A DNA stretch of 64,000 bases from Sphingomonas sp. BK580 (GTDB taxonomy: Bacteria; Pseudomonadota; Alphaproteobacteria; Sphingomonadales; Sphingomonadaceae), in NCBI RefSeq assembly GCF_014194975.1, contig NZ_JACIAY010000002.1, positions 602,620 to 666,619 of the forward strand, written 5' to 3'. Shown piece after piece: positions 9,244 to 19,274 of the stretch. Under the pieces are notes generated by a model, which did not search any database, was not told the DNA's origin, and was given only the letters and a program-made list of their open reading frames with translations. The first letter of the stretch is position 1. The number at the start of each line of letters is the position of its first letter. Made by a program: the position numbers and the translations under genes.

Positions 9244-11420
9244 CTCGACCGATCACCATCGCCCGCATCGACGCCGAGGACGTGCTCGACGACCCGTTCG
9301 TCGACCGCGACGGCGGGCGCTACTTCAACCGTGAGCTGTCGTGGCTGTCGTTCAATCGCCGCGTGCTGGAGGAGGCGTGCAACCGCGCCCACCCGCTGCT
9401 CGAGCGGCTGCGTTTCCTCGCCATCTCGGGGGCGAACCTCGACGAGTTCTTCATGGTGCGCGTCGCCGGTCTCAAGGGCCAGCAGCTCCAGGACGTCGAG
9501 GCGCGCTCGGCCGACGGGCTGACGCCGGGCCAGCAGCTCGCCGCGATCGTCGCGGAGGCTGACTCGCTGATGGCGAGCCAGCAGACCGTGTGGGGCGAGA
9601 TCCGTGCCGAGCTGAACGACGCGGGTATCGCGGTGCTCGGCAGCCATGCGCTCGCCACCGCGCTGGACGCCGAGCAGCAGGCGTGGCTCGAGACCCACTT
9701 CCACGAACAGCTCTTCCCGGTGATCACGCCGCAGGCGCTCGACCCGGCGCACCCGTTTCCCTTCCTGCCCAATCGCGGCATGGCGGTGATGTTCGACCTC
9801 ATGCGGCGCTCGGACAAGGAGCCGATCCGCGAGCTGGTGATGCTGCCGGCGGCGATGCCGCGCTTCGTCCGCGTGCCGGGCGAGGGCGCGCGCTATGTCG
9901 CGACCGAGTCGATCCTCAAGCGCTTCGCGCCCGCGCTCTTCCCCGGCTATGACGTGCTCGGCGCGGCCGAGTTCCGGCTGCTGCGCGACAGCGACATCGA
10001 GATCGAGGAAGAGGCGGAGGACCTCGTCCGCTACTTCGCCAACGCCATCAAGCGCCGCCGTCGCGGCCGCGTGATCCGTCTCGAGCTCGAGACCGGCATG
10101 CCCGACACGCTCGCCGCGGTGCTGCGCGACGAGCTCGGCGGCGCCGACGCCATCGTCACCGAGACGGGCTCGTTCCTCGGCATCGGCGACCTCTCGCTGC
10201 TCGCGGACGAGGACCGGCCCGACCTCAAGTTCGTCCCGTTCACGCCGCGTTTCCCCGAGCGTATCCGCGAGTTCGGCGGGGACTGTTTCGCCGCGATCCG
10301 CGCCAAGGACATCGTCGTCCATCACCCCTATGAGACGTTCGACGTCGTGCTGGCCTTCCTCAAGCAGGCAGCGAACGATCCCGACGTGGTCGCGATCAAG
10401 CAGACGCTGTACCGCGCGGGCAAGCAGTCGGCGGTGATCAGCGCGCTGATCGCCGCGGCCGAGGCGGGCAAGTCGGTCACCGCGGTGGTCGAGCTCAAGG
10501 CGCGCTTCGACGAGGAGCAGAACCTGCAATGGGCCAGCGCGCTGGAGCGCGCCGGCGTGCAGGTCGTCTACGGCTTCATCGACTGGAAGACGCACGCCAA
10601 GGTGGCGATGGTGGTGCGGCGCGAGGGACAGCAGTTCCGCACCTATTGTCACTTCGGGACGGGCAACTACCATCCCGTGACGGCGCGGATCTACACCGAC
10701 CTCAGCTTCTTCACCGCCGATCCGCGCGTCGGGCGCGATGCGGCGCGGTTGTTCAACTATATCACTGGTTACGTCGAGCCGGGCGACATGGAGAAGGTGG
10801 TGCTCAGCCCGCGCGACCTGCGCGACCGGCTGATGCAGGACATCGACCGCGAGATCGCGCACGCGCGCGCCGGCCGCCCCGCCGCGGTCTGGGCCAAGAT
10901 GAACTCGCTGGTCGACCCCACGATCATCGAGAAGCTCTACGAGGCGAGTAGCGCGGGGGTCGAGATCGACCTGATCGTGCGCGGGATCTGCTGCCTCAAG
11001 CCGCGCGTGCCCGGCATGTCCGACAACATCCGCGTCAAGTCGGTGGTGGGTCGCTTCCTCGAGCACAGCCGCATCGCCGCCTTCGGCAACGGCGCCGCGC
11101 TGCCCAATGACGCGGCGCTCGTCTATATCTCCAGTGCCGACTGGATGCCGCGCAACTTCGACCGGCGAGTCGAATATCTGCTGCCGATCGACAACGAGAC
11201 GGTGCACGATCAAGTGCTCGACCAAGTGATGGTGGCCAATCTGATCGACAATGAGCAGAGCTGGGAGCTGCAGCCCGACGGCAGCTACGTGCGCGTGGAG
11301 CCGGGGGACAAGCCCTTCAACCTTCACCGCTACTTCATGGTCAACCCGTCGCTCTCCGGACGCGGCGCCGCGCTCGACGGCGACGAGGTGCCGGTGCTGT
11401 CGCTGCGGCGGCGGCGTTGA
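9240..11420 (+). CDS. ppk1: Polyphosphate kinase 1
   Basis: 726 residues. It makes inorganic polyphosphate from ATP reversibly. The N-terminal domain has the family start [19 protein letters not shown] and [14 protein letters not shown]. The phospho-accepting His lies in [10 protein letters not shown] (about residue 469) and the second catalytic His in [11 protein letters not shown] (about 607). Family domain order is intact (N, head, C1, C2). The start ATG overlaps the hdaA stop by four bases, and the stop overlaps the TTG start of ppx. Pairing with Ppx allows synthesis and breakdown of polyphosphate from one transcript. Confidence 0.97.
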   Translation: MTRPITIARIDAEDVLDDPFVDRDGGRYFNRELSWLSFNRRVLEEACNRAHPLLERLRFLAISGANLDEFFMVRVAGLKGQQLQDVEARSADGLTPGQQLAAIVAEADSLMASQQTVWGEIRAELNDAGIAVLGSHALATALDAEQQAWLETHFHEQLFPVITPQALDPAHPFPFLPNRGMAVMFDLMRRSDKEPIRELVMLPAAMPRFVRVPGEGARYVATESILKRFAPALFPGYDVLGAAEFRLLRDSDIEIEEEAEDLVRYFANAIKRRRRGRVIRLELETGMPDTLAAVLRDELGGADAIVTETGSFLGIGDLSLLADEDRPDLKFVPFTPRFPERIREFGGDCFAAIRAKDIVVHHPYETFDVVLAFLKQAANDPDVVAIKQTLYRAGKQSAVISALIAAAEAGKSVTAVVELKARFDEEQNLQWASALERAGVQVVYGFIDWKTHAKVAMVVRREGQQFRTYCHFGTGNYHPVTARIYTDLSFFTADPRVGRDAARLFNYITGYVEPGDMEKVVLSPRDLRDRLMQDIDREIAHARAGRPAAVWAKMNSLVDPTIIEKLYEASSAGVEIDLIVRGICCLKPRVPGMSDNIRVKSVVGRFLEHSRIAAFGNGAALPNDAALVYISSADWMPRNFDRRVEYLLPIDNETVHDQVLDQVMVANLIDNEQSWELQPDGSYVRVEPGDKPFNLHRYFMVNPSLSGRGAALDGDEVPVLSLRRRR

Positions 11421-12925
11421 GGCTGCTGCCGTCGCGGCGCGGCGCTCGCGCCGGCGCGACCGACACGAGCGAGACGAGCGACCCGCCGCGGACCGCGATC
11501 ATCGATATCGGCTCGAACTCGATCCGGCTGGTCGTCTACCAAGGCCCGCCGCGGCTGCCCTCAATCCTCTTCAACGAGAAGGTGCTCGCCGGACTCGGGC
11601 GCAGCCTGGCGCAGTCGGGCAGGATCGACGAGCAGGCGATGGCCGCCGCCGGTACCGCGCTCGAGCGCTTCGCCGCGCTGGCGCGCGCGATGGAGGTGAC
11701 GCGGCTGCGCACCGTCGCCACCGCGGCGGTGCGCGACGCCGACAATGGCGCCGACCTGATCGCGGTGGCGGAGGCGGCCGGCCTGGCCGTCGAGACGCTA
11801 CCCGGCGAGAAAGAGGCGGAGGCGGCGGGGCTGGGGGTGCTCTCCGGCATCCCCGAGGCGGACGGCATCGTCGGCGACCTGGGCGGCGGCAGCCTCGAGC
11901 TGGTGCGCGTGCGCGGCGGCGCACTGCACGAGCGCGCTTCCTTCCCGCTCGGCGTGCTGCGCATCGGCGCGCTGCGCGAGCGGAACCTGCTCGACAAGCG
12001 GGTAGCCGCCCTGCTCGCCGCGGGCGGCTGGGACGGGGCGGGGCGGGGCACGCCGCTGTACCTTGTCGGCGGCTCGTGGCGCTCGCTCGCGCGGCTCGAC
12101 ATGGTGGTCACGCACTACCCGCTGCCGGTGATCCACCAATATGGCATGTCCGCCGAGACGATCGCGCGACTGCGGCGCACGCTGGCGCATGTCAGCAAGG
12201 CGCGACTGCGCGAGATCCCCGGCATCTCGGGCGGGCGCGTGCCGACGCTCAGCGACGCCGCCGCGCTGCTCGCCGCGGTGCTGCGGCATCTCGGCAGCAC
12301 CCAGACGATCGTCTCGGCCTACGGGCTGCGCGAGGGGCTCCTCTACGACGAACTCAGCGCGGACGAGCGCGCGCTCGATCCTCTCGTGGTGGCGACGCGC
12401 GAGGAGGGCCGCGTGAGCGGGCGTTTCGCCGAGCATGGCGACCTGCTCGACGCGTGGATCGCGCCGCTGTTCGCGGGCGAGGACGCGGGCGACGCCCGGC
12501 TTCGCACCGCCGCCTGCCACCTCGCCGACGTCGGCTGGCGCGCCAACCCGGATTTCCGCGCCGAGCGTGGCCTGGAGATCGCGCTGCACGGCAACTGGGT
12601 CGGGATCGACGCGCGCGGCCGCGCGATGCTGGGTCAGGCGTTGTGGACCGGCATGGGCGGCGCGGTGACCCCGCCACCGCCGCTGACGTTGCTCGCGGAC
12701 GAGCCGTCGCTCAAGCGTGCCGCCGCGTGGGGCACGGCGATGCGGCTGGGGCAGCGGCTCAGCGGCGGCGTGGCAGGGCCGCTGGCGCGCTCCTCGCTCC
12801 GCGTCGAGGCGGGCGAGTTGGTGGTGACGCTGACGGGCGATGACGCCGCGCTTTATGGCGAGACGGTGCAGAAGCGCCATAAGGCGCTGGCGCAGGCGCT
12901 GGGTTTGCAGCCGCGGCTGGGGTGA
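11417..12925 (+). CDS. ppx: Exopolyphosphatase / pppGpp phosphatase family
   Basis: 502 residues. A Ppx/GppA-family enzyme that releases phosphate from polyphosphate ends. The ASKHA fold signatures are clear: [16 protein letters not shown] (residues about 27-42), the conserved [13 protein letters not shown] segment, and the second phosphate-binding motif [11 protein letters not shown] (about 154-164). The C-terminal part (about 330-500) is the HD-like helical domain of the longer Ppx type. Translation probably starts at a TTG whose last two bases form the ppk stop (TTGA), so it is coupled to ppk. The first 25 residues are low-complexity Arg/Ala and may not all be translated. Confidence 0.95.
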   Translation: MRLLPSRRGARAGATDTSETSDPPRTAIIDIGSNSIRLVVYQGPPRLPSILFNEKVLAGLGRSLAQSGRIDEQAMAAAGTALERFAALARAMEVTRLRTVATAAVRDADNGADLIAVAEAAGLAVETLPGEKEAEAAGLGVLSGIPEADGIVGDLGGGSLELVRVRGGALHERASFPLGVLRIGALRERNLLDKRVAALLAAGGWDGAGRGTPLYLVGGSWRSLARLDMVVTHYPLPVIHQYGMSAETIARLRRTLAHVSKARLREIPGISGGRVPTLSDAAALLAAVLRHLGSTQTIVSAYGLREGLLYDELSADERALDPLVVATREEGRVSGRFAEHGDLLDAWIAPLFAGEDAGDARLRTAACHLADVGWRANPDFRAERGLEIALHGNWVGIDARGRAMLGQALWTGMGGAVTPPPPLTLLADEPSLKRAAAWGTAMRLGQRLSGGVAGPLARSSLRVEAGELVVTLTGDDAALYGETVQKRHKALAQALGLQPRLG

Positions 12926-12957
12926 GAGGAGAGGCGGTCACTTCAGCCTCTTCGTGA

Positions 12958-13044
12958 GCCCGGACCTGGCCCGGGACCCGCCGGGCCGGCAGCGTCGCCG
13001 GCCGCTGAGGTGGCGGCAACGTGGATCCCGGGCCAAGTCGGGTC
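12958..13044. repeat. Intergenic palindromic repeat (copy 1)
   Basis: Between ppx and the I78 gene, the left arm (GAGCCCGGACCTGGCCCGGG) and the right arm (GTGGATCCCGGGCCAAGTCG) form an imperfect inverted repeat around a 45-base GC-rich centre that has further internal complementarity. The GTGGATCCCGG core reappears in the copy at 31711-31802. Such elements are common between genes in sphingomonads. It lies between convergent genes and may act as a transcription end. Confidence 0.6.
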
Positions 13045-13061
13045 CAAAGGCGCGAGCCCCC

Positions 13062-13373
13062 TCAGCCGCAGCTCAGTCTGACGATCGTACCCCGCGCGTC
13101 GGTCTCCACGTTGAGCCGATCGGCGCGGTAATCCATCGTCAGCGCATCGCCCGTGGCGTAGCGCCGAACCGTGCGCGCGCGGCTCAGCCGCTGCGCCTCC
13201 GCCATCGACGCGTCCGCCGACCGCCCGACGAGCGCCGCCGCTGCCCCAGCGTCGCAGCGCGCGCCCGGTGCTTCGCCGCCCGCGACCGGCGCGGCAGCCA
13301 CGGGTGTCGCCATCTTGGGCGCGCAGCCCGCCAGCGCGACCAGCACGACAGCTGCGAGCGCGGCGCGGCTCAT
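13062..13373 (-). CDS. Peptidase inhibitor I78 family lipoprotein
   Basis: 103 codons including the stop. The N-terminus (AALAAVVLVALAGC) is a lipoprotein signal with lipobox LAGC. The mature part has the I78 inhibitor pattern: a short helix after a Cys (LVGRSADASMAEAQRLS), then RTVRRYATGDALTMDYRADR and RLNVETDARGTIVRLSCG. The known family is a small periplasmic serine-protease inhibitor fold; the target here is unknown. Its start overlaps the rnd stop by four bases (ATGA), so it is the second gene of an rnd operon. Confidence 0.85.
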   Translation of the reverse strand: MSRAALAAVVLVALAGCAPKMATPVAAAPVAGGEAPGARCDAGAAAALVGRSADASMAEAQRLSRARTVRRYATGDALTMDYRADRLNVETDARGTIVRLSCG

Positions 13374-14542
13374 GCCGCCTCCGTCCGCGTCATCTTGAGC
13401 TTGCCGCCCTGCACCGCGAAGCCGAGCCGTCCCTCCACGAGGTCGAGCGCGTCATGGCCGAACTGGTCGTAGCGCCAGCCCTGCAGGATCTGCAGCCCAT
13501 GGCGTTGCCCAGCGGCGAGCGCCTCGAGCTCGTCGCCGCGCGCGAGCAGCCGCGGGGCGACGTCGATGTCGCGCGCGCGGATCTTGAGCAGCAGCTTGAG
13601 CAGGTCAGCCACCAGCGCGCCCTCGCGCCCGAGCCCGGGCTTGCGGTCCTCGCGCGGCGGCATCTCGGCCTCGGGCAGCGGCGCGGCCGAGTCTATCGCC
13701 GCCATCAACCGCGCGCCGATGTCGTTGCCAGCCCAGGTCTGCGACAGGCCGCGCACCTTGGCGAGGTCGACCTGCTTGCGCGGCGGGTGGCTGGCGAGAT
13801 CGGCGATCGTCTCGTCCTTGACGATGCGGCCGCGCGGCAGGTCCTTGGCCTGCGCCTCCAACTCGCGCCAGCGCGCGATCGCCTTGAGCCGTCCGAGCAC
13901 CTCGGGCTTGCGGCTCGACACGCGGACGCGCTTCCACGCCACGTCGGGGTCGTTGGCGTAATTGGCCGGGTCGGCGAGCCGCTCCATCTCCTGGTCGAGC
14001 CACGCGCCACGCCCGGTCTTGCGCAGCCGCTCCAGCATCTTGGGGAAGATCGCGGCGAGATGCGTGACGTCGCCGATGGCATATTCGATCTGGCGCGCGT
14101 CGAGCGGGCGGCGCGCCCAGTCGGTGAAGCGGGCGCCCTTGTCGACCGAGATGCCGAGCCAGCTGTCGACGAGGTTGGAATAGCCGATCTGCTCGCCCTG
14201 GCCGAGCGCCATCGCCGCCACCTGCGTGTCGAACAGAGGGTGCGGGGTCTTGCCGGTGAGATTGTAGATGATCTCGATGTCCTGCCCGCCGGCGTGGAAG
14301 ACCTTGAGCACGTCCTCATTGTCCACCAGCAGGGCGAGCAGCGGCGCGAGGTCGATGCCCGGCGCCATCGGGTCGATCGCGGCGGCCTCCTCGGTGTCGG
14401 CGATCTGGATCAGGCAGAGCTCCGGGTAATAGGTGCTCTCGCGCATGAACTCGGTGTCGACCATCACATAGGGCGCCTCGCTGAGGCGGGTGCAGAGATT
14501 GGCCAGCGTCGCGCTGTCGGTGATCAGGGGGTGAACGTGCAT
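13370..14542 (-). CDS. rnd: Ribonuclease D
   Basis: 390 residues. A 3'-5' exoribonuclease that trims tRNA and other stable RNA precursors. The DEDD-y exonuclease core is visible: VDTEFMRE (about residues 28-35), HAGGQDIEII (about 83-92), and YAIGDVTHLAAIF (about 154-166). An HRDC domain covers about 205-285 (LGRLKAIARWRELEAQAKDLPRGRIVKDE). The C-terminal 90 residues are the second helical domain. The mRNA leader holds a perfect 10-bp hairpin that ends two bases before the start codon, with no visible Shine-Dalgarno sequence. Confidence 0.95.
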   Translation of the reverse strand: MHVHPLITDSATLANLCTRLSEAPYVMVDTEFMRESTYYPELCLIQIADTEEAAAIDPMAPGIDLAPLLALLVDNEDVLKVFHAGGQDIEIIYNLTGKTPHPLFDTQVAAMALGQGEQIGYSNLVDSWLGISVDKGARFTDWARRPLDARQIEYAIGDVTHLAAIFPKMLERLRKTGRGAWLDQEMERLADPANYANDPDVAWKRVRVSSRKPEVLGRLKAIARWRELEAQAKDLPRGRIVKDETIADLASHPPRKQVDLAKVRGLSQTWAGNDIGARLMAAIDSAAPLPEAEMPPREDRKPGLGREGALVADLLKLLLKIRARDIDVAPRLLARGDELEALAAGQRHGLQILQGWRYDQFGHDALDLVEGRLGFAVQGGKLKMTRTEAA

Positions 14543-14544
14543 AA

Positions 14545-14570
14545 GCGCCTGCCCATAGCCGGGCAGGCGC
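14545..14570 (-). promoter_or_regulatory. Perfect hairpin abutting the rnd start codon
   Basis: GCGCCTGCCC (14545-14554) and GGGCAGGCGC (14561-14570) are exact complements with a six-base loop. On the rnd transcript the hairpin ends two bases before the ATG, where a ribosome site would be. The loop and 3' arm also contain an ATG (out of frame with rnd) opening a 10-codon reading frame that overlaps the rnd start. It could restrict rnd translation, act as an RNase target, or be part of a leaderless start arrangement. A TTGACA box on the plus strand follows at 14574-14579. Confidence 0.45.
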
Positions 14571-14715
14571 GGGTTGACAAAGAGGGTAATGACGCGAGAG
14601 GGCGGCGACCATCCGACAACCGCCGTCGCGGCGCGTCGCCGGCCGCCGTGCCGCCGCTTCCCGCGGTGCCGGCGCCCGGAGCGAAGCGCGGCGCCGTAGC
14701 CAGAGTTTCCGCCCC

Positions 14716-16539
14716 ATGCACGCCTACCGCTCCCACACCTGCGCCGCGCTGACCGCCGACGACGCGGGCCAGACCGTCCGCCTCTCGGGCTGGGTGCACC
14801 GCAAGCGCGACCACGGCGGCGTGCTCTTCGTCGACCTGCGCGATCACTACGGCGTCACGCAGATCGTCGCCGACAGCGACTCGCCCGCGCTGACGCTGCT
14901 CGAGGGCGTGCGCGTCGAATCGGTGGTGACGATCGACGGCGAGGTGAAGCGGCGGAGCGAGGCGACGGTGAACGGCGCGCTCGCGACCGGCGAGATCGAG
15001 GTCTATGCGCGCGCGGCGACGGTGCAGAGCGCCGCGGCCGAGCTGCCGATGCCCGTCTTCGGCGACGCCGAGTATCCGGAGGAGATCCGGCTGCGCAACC
15101 GCTACCTCGACCTGCGCCGCGACAAGCTCCACGCCAACATCATGCTGCGCTCCAGCGTGATCGCCTCGATCCGGCGCCGCATGGTGGCGCAGGGCTTCAC
15201 CGAGTTCCAGACGCCGATCCTGACCGCCTCGTCGCCGGAGGGCGCGCGCGACTATCTGGTGCCGAGCCGCGTCCATCCGGGCAAGTTCTACGCGCTGCCG
15301 CAGGCGCCGCAGATGTTCAAGCAGCTGCTGATGGTGGCGGGCTTCGACCGTTACTTCCAGATCGCGCCCTGCTTCCGCGACGAGGACGCGCGCGCCGACC
15401 GCAGCCCGGGCGAGTTCTACCAGCTCGATTTCGAGATGAGCTTCGTCACGCAGGACGACGTCTTCGCCGCGATCGAGCCCGTGCTCCACGGCGTGTTCGA
15501 GGAGTTCGCGGACTGGCAGGGCAAGGGGCGCACCGTCTCGGCGCTGCCGTTCCGCCGCATCCCGTACCGCGAGTCGATGCTCAAGTACGGCAACGACAAG
15601 CCCGACCTGCGCAACCCGCTGATCATCAGCGACGTCGGCGCGCAGTTCGTCGGCTCGGGCTTCGGCCGCTTCGCCGCGATCGTCGAGGCGGGCGACGTGG
15701 TGCGCGCGATCCCGGCGCCCAATACCGCCGACAGAAGCCGCAAGTTCTTCGACGACATGAACGCCTGGGCGCAGGCCGAGGGCTATGCCGGACTCGGCTA
15801 CGCCACCCGCAAGGCGGGCGAGTGGGGCGGCCCGATCGCCAAGAACCACGGCGAGGAGAAGATGAACGCGCTCGCCGACGCGCTCGGGCTCGGGCCGGAC
15901 GACGGGCTGTTCTTCGCCGCCGGCAAGGAGGCGCAGGCGGCCAAGCTCGCCGGGCTCGCACGCACCCGCGTCGCCGACCAGCTCGGGCTGATCGACACGT
16001 CGCGCTTCGAGTTCTGCTGGATCGTCGACTTCCCGATGTTCGAGTATGACGAGGACAACAAGAAGGTTGACTTCAGCCACAATCCCTTCTCGATGCCGCA
16101 GGGCGAGCTGGAGGCGCTGGAGACCAAGGACCCGCTCGACATCCTCGCCTATCAGTATGACATCGTCTGCAACGGCATCGAGCTGTCGTCGGGCGCGATC
16201 CGGAACCACCGCCCCGACATCATGTACAAGGCGTTCGAGATCGCGGGCTATACCAGGGCCGACGTCGACACCAACTTCGCGGGCATGATCAACGCCTTCA
16301 AGTTCGGCGCGCCGCCGCACGGCGGGTCGGCGCCGGGGATCGACCGGATCGTGATGCTGCTCGCCGACGAGCCCAACATCCGCGAGGTGATCGTCTTCCC
16401 GATGACGCAGAAGGCCGAGGACCTGATGATGGGCGCGCCGAGCTTCGTCTCGGCCAAGCAGCTCAAGGAGCTGAACATCAAGGTCACCGCCGAGCTGCCG
16501 AAGGACAAGGACGCGCTGGTGGCGCCCGCGGCGGGCTGA
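14716..16539 (+). CDS. aspS: Aspartyl-tRNA synthetase
   Basis: 607 residues, a bacterial-type class II AspRS. An N-terminal OB-fold anticodon-binding domain (about 1-105, [23 protein letters not shown]) is followed by the catalytic domain with motif 2 [20 protein letters not shown] (about 217-236), the bacterial GAD insertion (about 290-420), and motif 3 [14 protein letters not shown] (about 536-549). Many alphaproteobacteria lack AsnRS and charge tRNA-Asn with Asp using this enzyme; the sequence alone does not settle that here. The gene is divergent from rnd across a GC-rich 173-bp spacer and convergent with the carbonic anhydrase gene. Confidence 0.98.
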   Translation: MHAYRSHTCAALTADDAGQTVRLSGWVHRKRDHGGVLFVDLRDHYGVTQIVADSDSPALTLLEGVRVESVVTIDGEVKRRSEATVNGALATGEIEVYARAATVQSAAAELPMPVFGDAEYPEEIRLRNRYLDLRRDKLHANIMLRSSVIASIRRRMVAQGFTEFQTPILTASSPEGARDYLVPSRVHPGKFYALPQAPQMFKQLLMVAGFDRYFQIAPCFRDEDARADRSPGEFYQLDFEMSFVTQDDVFAAIEPVLHGVFEEFADWQGKGRTVSALPFRRIPYRESMLKYGNDKPDLRNPLIISDVGAQFVGSGFGRFAAIVEAGDVVRAIPAPNTADRSRKFFDDMNAWAQAEGYAGLGYATRKAGEWGGPIAKNHGEEKMNALADALGLGPDDGLFFAAGKEAQAAKLAGLARTRVADQLGLIDTSRFEFCWIVDFPMFEYDEDNKKVDFSHNPFSMPQGELEALETKDPLDILAYQYDIVCNGIELSSGAIRNHRPDIMYKAFEIAGYTRADVDTNFAGMINAFKFGAPPHGGSAPGIDRIVMLLADEPNIREVIVFPMTQKAEDLMMGAPSFVSAKQLKELNIKVTAELPKDKDALVAPAAG

Positions 16540-16579
16540 GGGGAGTAGGGTAGGAGGTGGTCGCCTCACCTTTACGCGC

Positions 16580-16666
16580 CACCCCGGCGAACGCCGGGGT
16601 GCAGTAGGGGGACGTTGGTGGGTCTCACCACGGCCTTCCCAACCGGACCCCGTCGTTCGCCGGGGT
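16580..16666. terminator. Two GC hairpins between convergent aspS and can
   Basis: Hairpin 1 has arms CACCCCGGC (16580-16588) and GCCGGGGTG (16593-16601) around a GAAC loop. Hairpin 2 has arms ACCCCG (16647-16652) and CGGGGT (16661-16666) and shares the core (GTTCGCCGGGGT) in inverted form. Together they fill the 185-bp convergent spacer. There is no U-tract, so a bidirectional structure-dependent stop or a repetitive palindromic element is more likely than a classical terminator. Confidence 0.55.
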
Positions 16667-16724
16667 AGATAGAGGTGCGTTGAAGGGTAACGGGGCGCCC
16701 GCTCCCGCGAGCGCCCCAGCCTCC

Positions 16725-17354
16725 TCACGCCGGCTCGAAGTGGCCGTCGTCCTGCAGCACGCGCAGCTTGCCGTCGGCGATCGCGAAGACCGCGCCGTGC
16801 AGCCGCAGCTTGCCCGCCTCGACTCGCTCCTGCACGAACGGGAAGGTCATCAGGTTGGCGAGTGAGACCTTGACGCCCTCCTGCTCCAGCGCGGTCTGAC
16901 CTTCGGCGCCCTGGCCGTGCTCGTGGATCACCTTCTCGCGCGCGTCGTCGAGCAGGTCGATCCACGCCGCGACGAAGCCGCCATGGCCCGGCTCGGCCTG
17001 CTTGAGGTCGCCCGACAGCGCCGCCTTGACGCCGCCGCACGCGCCATGCCCGAGCACCAGCACTTCCTCGACCTGGAGCACGGTGACCGCGAACTCGAGC
17101 GCGGCCGAGACGCCGTGGCGCCCGCCACCGGTCTCGAACGGCGGCACCAAAGCGGCGACGTTGCGCACGACGAACACCTCGCCCGGGCGGCTGCCGAAGA
17201 TGGTCGCGGGATCGACGCGACTGTCCGAGCAGGCGATCACCATCACCTTGGGCGACTGGCCGGCGGCCAGCTCGGTCCAGCGCTCGCGTTCCTCCAGCCA
17301 CTCGTTACCGCGAAAGCGGTAGTAGCCGTCGATCATATCGTGGAACTTGCTCAT
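16725..17354 (-). CDS. can: Beta-class carbonic anhydrase
   Basis: 209 residues. A zinc enzyme interconverting CO2 and bicarbonate in the cytosol. Zinc ligands and the Asp/Arg dyad are visible: C42-D44-R46 in ACSDSRVDP, and H103 and C106 in LGHGACGG. The N-terminal helix ([21 protein letters not shown]) and the length match plant-like bacterial beta-CAs. It stands alone, divergent from lipA across 54 bp and convergent with aspS. The bicarbonate product would supply carboxylation and purine synthesis; no regulatory site was recognised. Confidence 0.97.
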   Translation of the reverse strand: MSKFHDMIDGYYRFRGNEWLEERERWTELAAGQSPKVMVIACSDSRVDPATIFGSRPGEVFVVRNVAALVPPFETGGGRHGVSAALEFAVTVLQVEEVLVLGHGACGGVKAALSGDLKQAEPGHGGFVAAWIDLLDDAREKVIHEHGQGAEGQTALEQEGVKVSLANLMTFPFVQERVEAGKLRLHGAVFAIADGKLRVLQDDGHFEPA

Positions 17355-17408
17355 TCGTCAGTTACCCTTCCGTTGTTTCGAAGACTGCCAGCCGCTATCT
17401 GCGACGGC

Positions 17409-18329
17409 ATGAACGAGATGACTCCGCTTCCGGCTCCGGCGCGCCAGCGCAAACCCGACTGGATCCGCGTCAAGGCGCCCACCAGCGAGGGCTTCGCCGC
17501 CACGCGCGCGCTGATGCGCTCGAAGAGCCTCACCACCGTGTGCGAGGAGGCCGCCTGCCCGAACATCGGGGAGTGCTGGACCAAGAAGCACGCGACCGTG
17601 ATGATCCTGGGCGACACCTGCACGCGCGCCTGCGCCTTCTGCAACGTCAAGACGGGCATGCCGCGCGCGGTCGACCCGATGGAGCCGCAGAACGTCGCCG
17701 ACGCCGCCGCGCAGATGGGCCTGGAGCATATCGTCGTCACCTCCGTCGACCGCGACGACCTGCCCGATGGCGGCGCGCGGCAGTTCGTACGGGTGATCGA
17801 GGCGATCCGCCGCACCAACCCGACGACGACGATCGAGATCCTCACACCCGATTTCCGCAACAAGCACGAAGCCGCGGTGGAGGCCATCGTCGCGGCGCGT
17901 CCAGACGTGTATAATCACAATCTGGAAACCGTGCCGCGGCTCTACCCGACGATCCGTCCGGGGGCGCGCTACTACGCCTCGATCCGGCTGCTCGAGAGTG
18001 TCAAGAAGCTCGACCCGTCGATCTTCACCAAGTCGGGCATCATGCTCGGGCTCGGCGAGGAGCGGCTCGAGGTCCACCAGGTGATGGACGACATGCGCTC
18101 GGCCGACATCGATTTCCTGACGATGGGCCAGTATCTCCAGCCCACGCCGCGCCATGCCAAGGTGGCCGAGTTCGTGCCCCCCAAGGCGTTCGACGCTTAT
18201 GCCGCGATCGCGCGTGCCAAGGGCTTCCTGCTGGTGGCGTCGTCGCCGCTGACGCGGTCGAGCTACCACGCCGGCGACGATTTCGCGAAGATGCGGGCAG
18301 CGCGCGAGGCCAAGCTTGCCCAAGCATAG
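17409..18329 (+). CDS. lipA: Lipoyl synthase
   Basis: 306 residues. A radical-SAM enzyme that inserts two sulfurs into protein-bound octanoyl groups to make lipoate. The auxiliary cluster cysteines C45, C50 and C56 ([12 protein letters not shown]) and the SAM cluster C71-x3-C75-x2-C78 (CTRACAFC) are in place, and the RSSY serine motif closes the C-terminus (about 283-286). Two in-frame ATGs occur at 17409 and 17418; the first is used here. The 3' end overlaps the TTG start of the next gene by 14 bases, so LipA and the RatA/COQ10-like protein are coupled, a common alphaproteobacterial pairing. Confidence 0.97.
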   Translation: MNEMTPLPAPARQRKPDWIRVKAPTSEGFAATRALMRSKSLTTVCEEAACPNIGECWTKKHATVMILGDTCTRACAFCNVKTGMPRAVDPMEPQNVADAAAQMGLEHIVVTSVDRDDLPDGGARQFVRVIEAIRRTNPTTTIEILTPDFRNKHEAAVEAIVAARPDVYNHNLETVPRLYPTIRPGARYYASIRLLESVKKLDPSIFTKSGIMLGLGEERLEVHQVMDDMRSADIDFLTMGQYLQPTPRHAKVAEFVPPKAFDAYAAIARAKGFLLVASSPLTRSSYHAGDDFAKMRAAREAKLAQA

Positions 18330-18810
18330 CGAGACCCGCCGGCTGCCCTACAGCCCCGAGCAGATGTTCGACCTGGTGGCGGACGTGCGCCGCTACCCGG
18401 AGTTCCTGCCCTGGGTCACCGCGATGCGTGTGCGCCGCGACGGCGATACCGAGACGCTGGCGGACATGATCGTCGGCTTCAAGGGACTGCGCGAGACCTT
18501 CACGTCGAAGGTGGCGAAGGCGCGGCCGGACACGATCCGCGTCGAGTACGTCGACGGGCCGCTGAAGTACCTCCACAACGACTGGCGCTTCCGTCCCGAC
18601 GGCGAGGGCGGCTCGCTGGTCGACTTCACCGTCGACTTCGCCTTCAAGAACCGGATGTTCGAGATGCTCGCGGGGCAGGTGTTCGGCGTCGCGCTGCGCA
18701 AGATGATCGGCGCCTTCGAGGAGCGTGCGTGCGCGCTCTACGGCGACTCGGTCGCAGGCTCCTCGTCGGGCTCGGGCAGCAGCAGCTCCAGCGCGCACAG
18801 CGCCGCCTGA
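18316..18810 (+). CDS. RatA/COQ10-like START-domain protein
   Basis: 164 residues. Members of this START/SRPBCC family are annotated as ubiquinone-binding (COQ10-like) or RatA-type proteins. The N-terminus [32 protein letters not shown] is diagnostic, and [15 protein letters not shown] is the second conserved block. A ligand-binding role in quinone use is most likely in an alphaproteobacterium; RatA-type ribosome action has not been shown for this branch. It starts with TTG inside lipA. The last 18 residues (Ser/Gly-rich [13 protein letters not shown]) lie over the antisense 3' end of cinA, a 73-bp convergent coding overlap. Confidence 0.88.
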   Translation: MPKHSETRRLPYSPEQMFDLVADVRRYPEFLPWVTAMRVRRDGDTETLADMIVGFKGLRETFTSKVAKARPDTIRVEYVDGPLKYLHNDWRFRPDGEGGSLVDFTVDFAFKNRMFEMLAGQVFGVALRKMIGAFEERACALYGDSVAGSSSGSGSSSSSAHSAA

Positions 18811-19274
18811 AGCCGCACCCCGGCGCGGCCGAGGTCGCCGAAGAAGCGCTTGTCGGCGACGACGTTGGCGGGATCTCCCGCGCGCTCGGCGCGAGCGAAC
18901 ACCACGGTGCCGACCGGCTTCTTCTCGGTCCCGCCGCCCGGACCCGCGACCCCGGTGATCGCCACGGCGACATCGGCCGCGGACTGCGCCAGCGCACCCT
19001 GCGCCATGCTCCACGCCACCGCGATCGACACCGCCCCGAACGTGTCGAGCACGTCGCCGCTGACGCGCAACTGGCGCTGCTTCGCCTCGTTCGAATATGT
19101 GATGAAGCCGGCGTCGAACACGTCGGACGAACCCGCGATCTCGGTCAGCGCGGCGGAGACGAGGCCGCCGGTGCAGCTCTCCGCCACCGCGACGCGGCGC
19201 TTGGCAGCGCGGTTCGCGTCGATCACGCGACGTGCCGCCTCGACCAGCTGCTGGGGGAGGACCTCCTCGCTCAC
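18738..19274 (-). CDS. CinA C-terminal-type nicotinamide-nucleotide amidohydrolase
   Basis: 178 residues, corresponding to the stand-alone C-terminal CinA domain (PncC), which deamidates NMN to NaMN in pyridine-nucleotide salvage. Key segments are VAVAESCTGGLVSAALTE (about residues 28-45), FDAGFITYSNEAKQRQLRV, and AVAITGVAGPGGGTEKKPVGTV. There is no N-terminal ADP-ribose pyrophosphatase domain. Its 3' end overlaps the tail of the RatA/COQ10-like gene on the other strand by 73 bp, and its ATG overlaps the upstream stop (ATGA). It is the last gene of an ispDF-exported protein-cinA operon. Confidence 0.93.
   Translation of the reverse strand: MSEEVLPQQLVEAARRVIDANRAAKRRVAVAESCTGGLVSAALTEIAGSSDVFDAGFITYSNEAKQRQLRVSGDVLDTFGAVSIAVAWSMAQGALAQSAADVAVAITGVAGPGGGTEKKPVGTVVFARAERAGDPANVVADKRFFGDLGRAGVRLQAALCALELLLPEPDEEPATESP

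Noticed and set aside
9108..11327. 739-codon open frame on the minus strand over ppk1
   Set aside because: It is the antisense shadow of ppk1, which has all catalytic motifs; the shadow reads as low-complexity Arg/Ala/Val.
14524..17301. 925-codon minus-strand open frame over aspS and can
   Set aside because: It crosses two well-supported genes in other frames and contains no recognisable domain.
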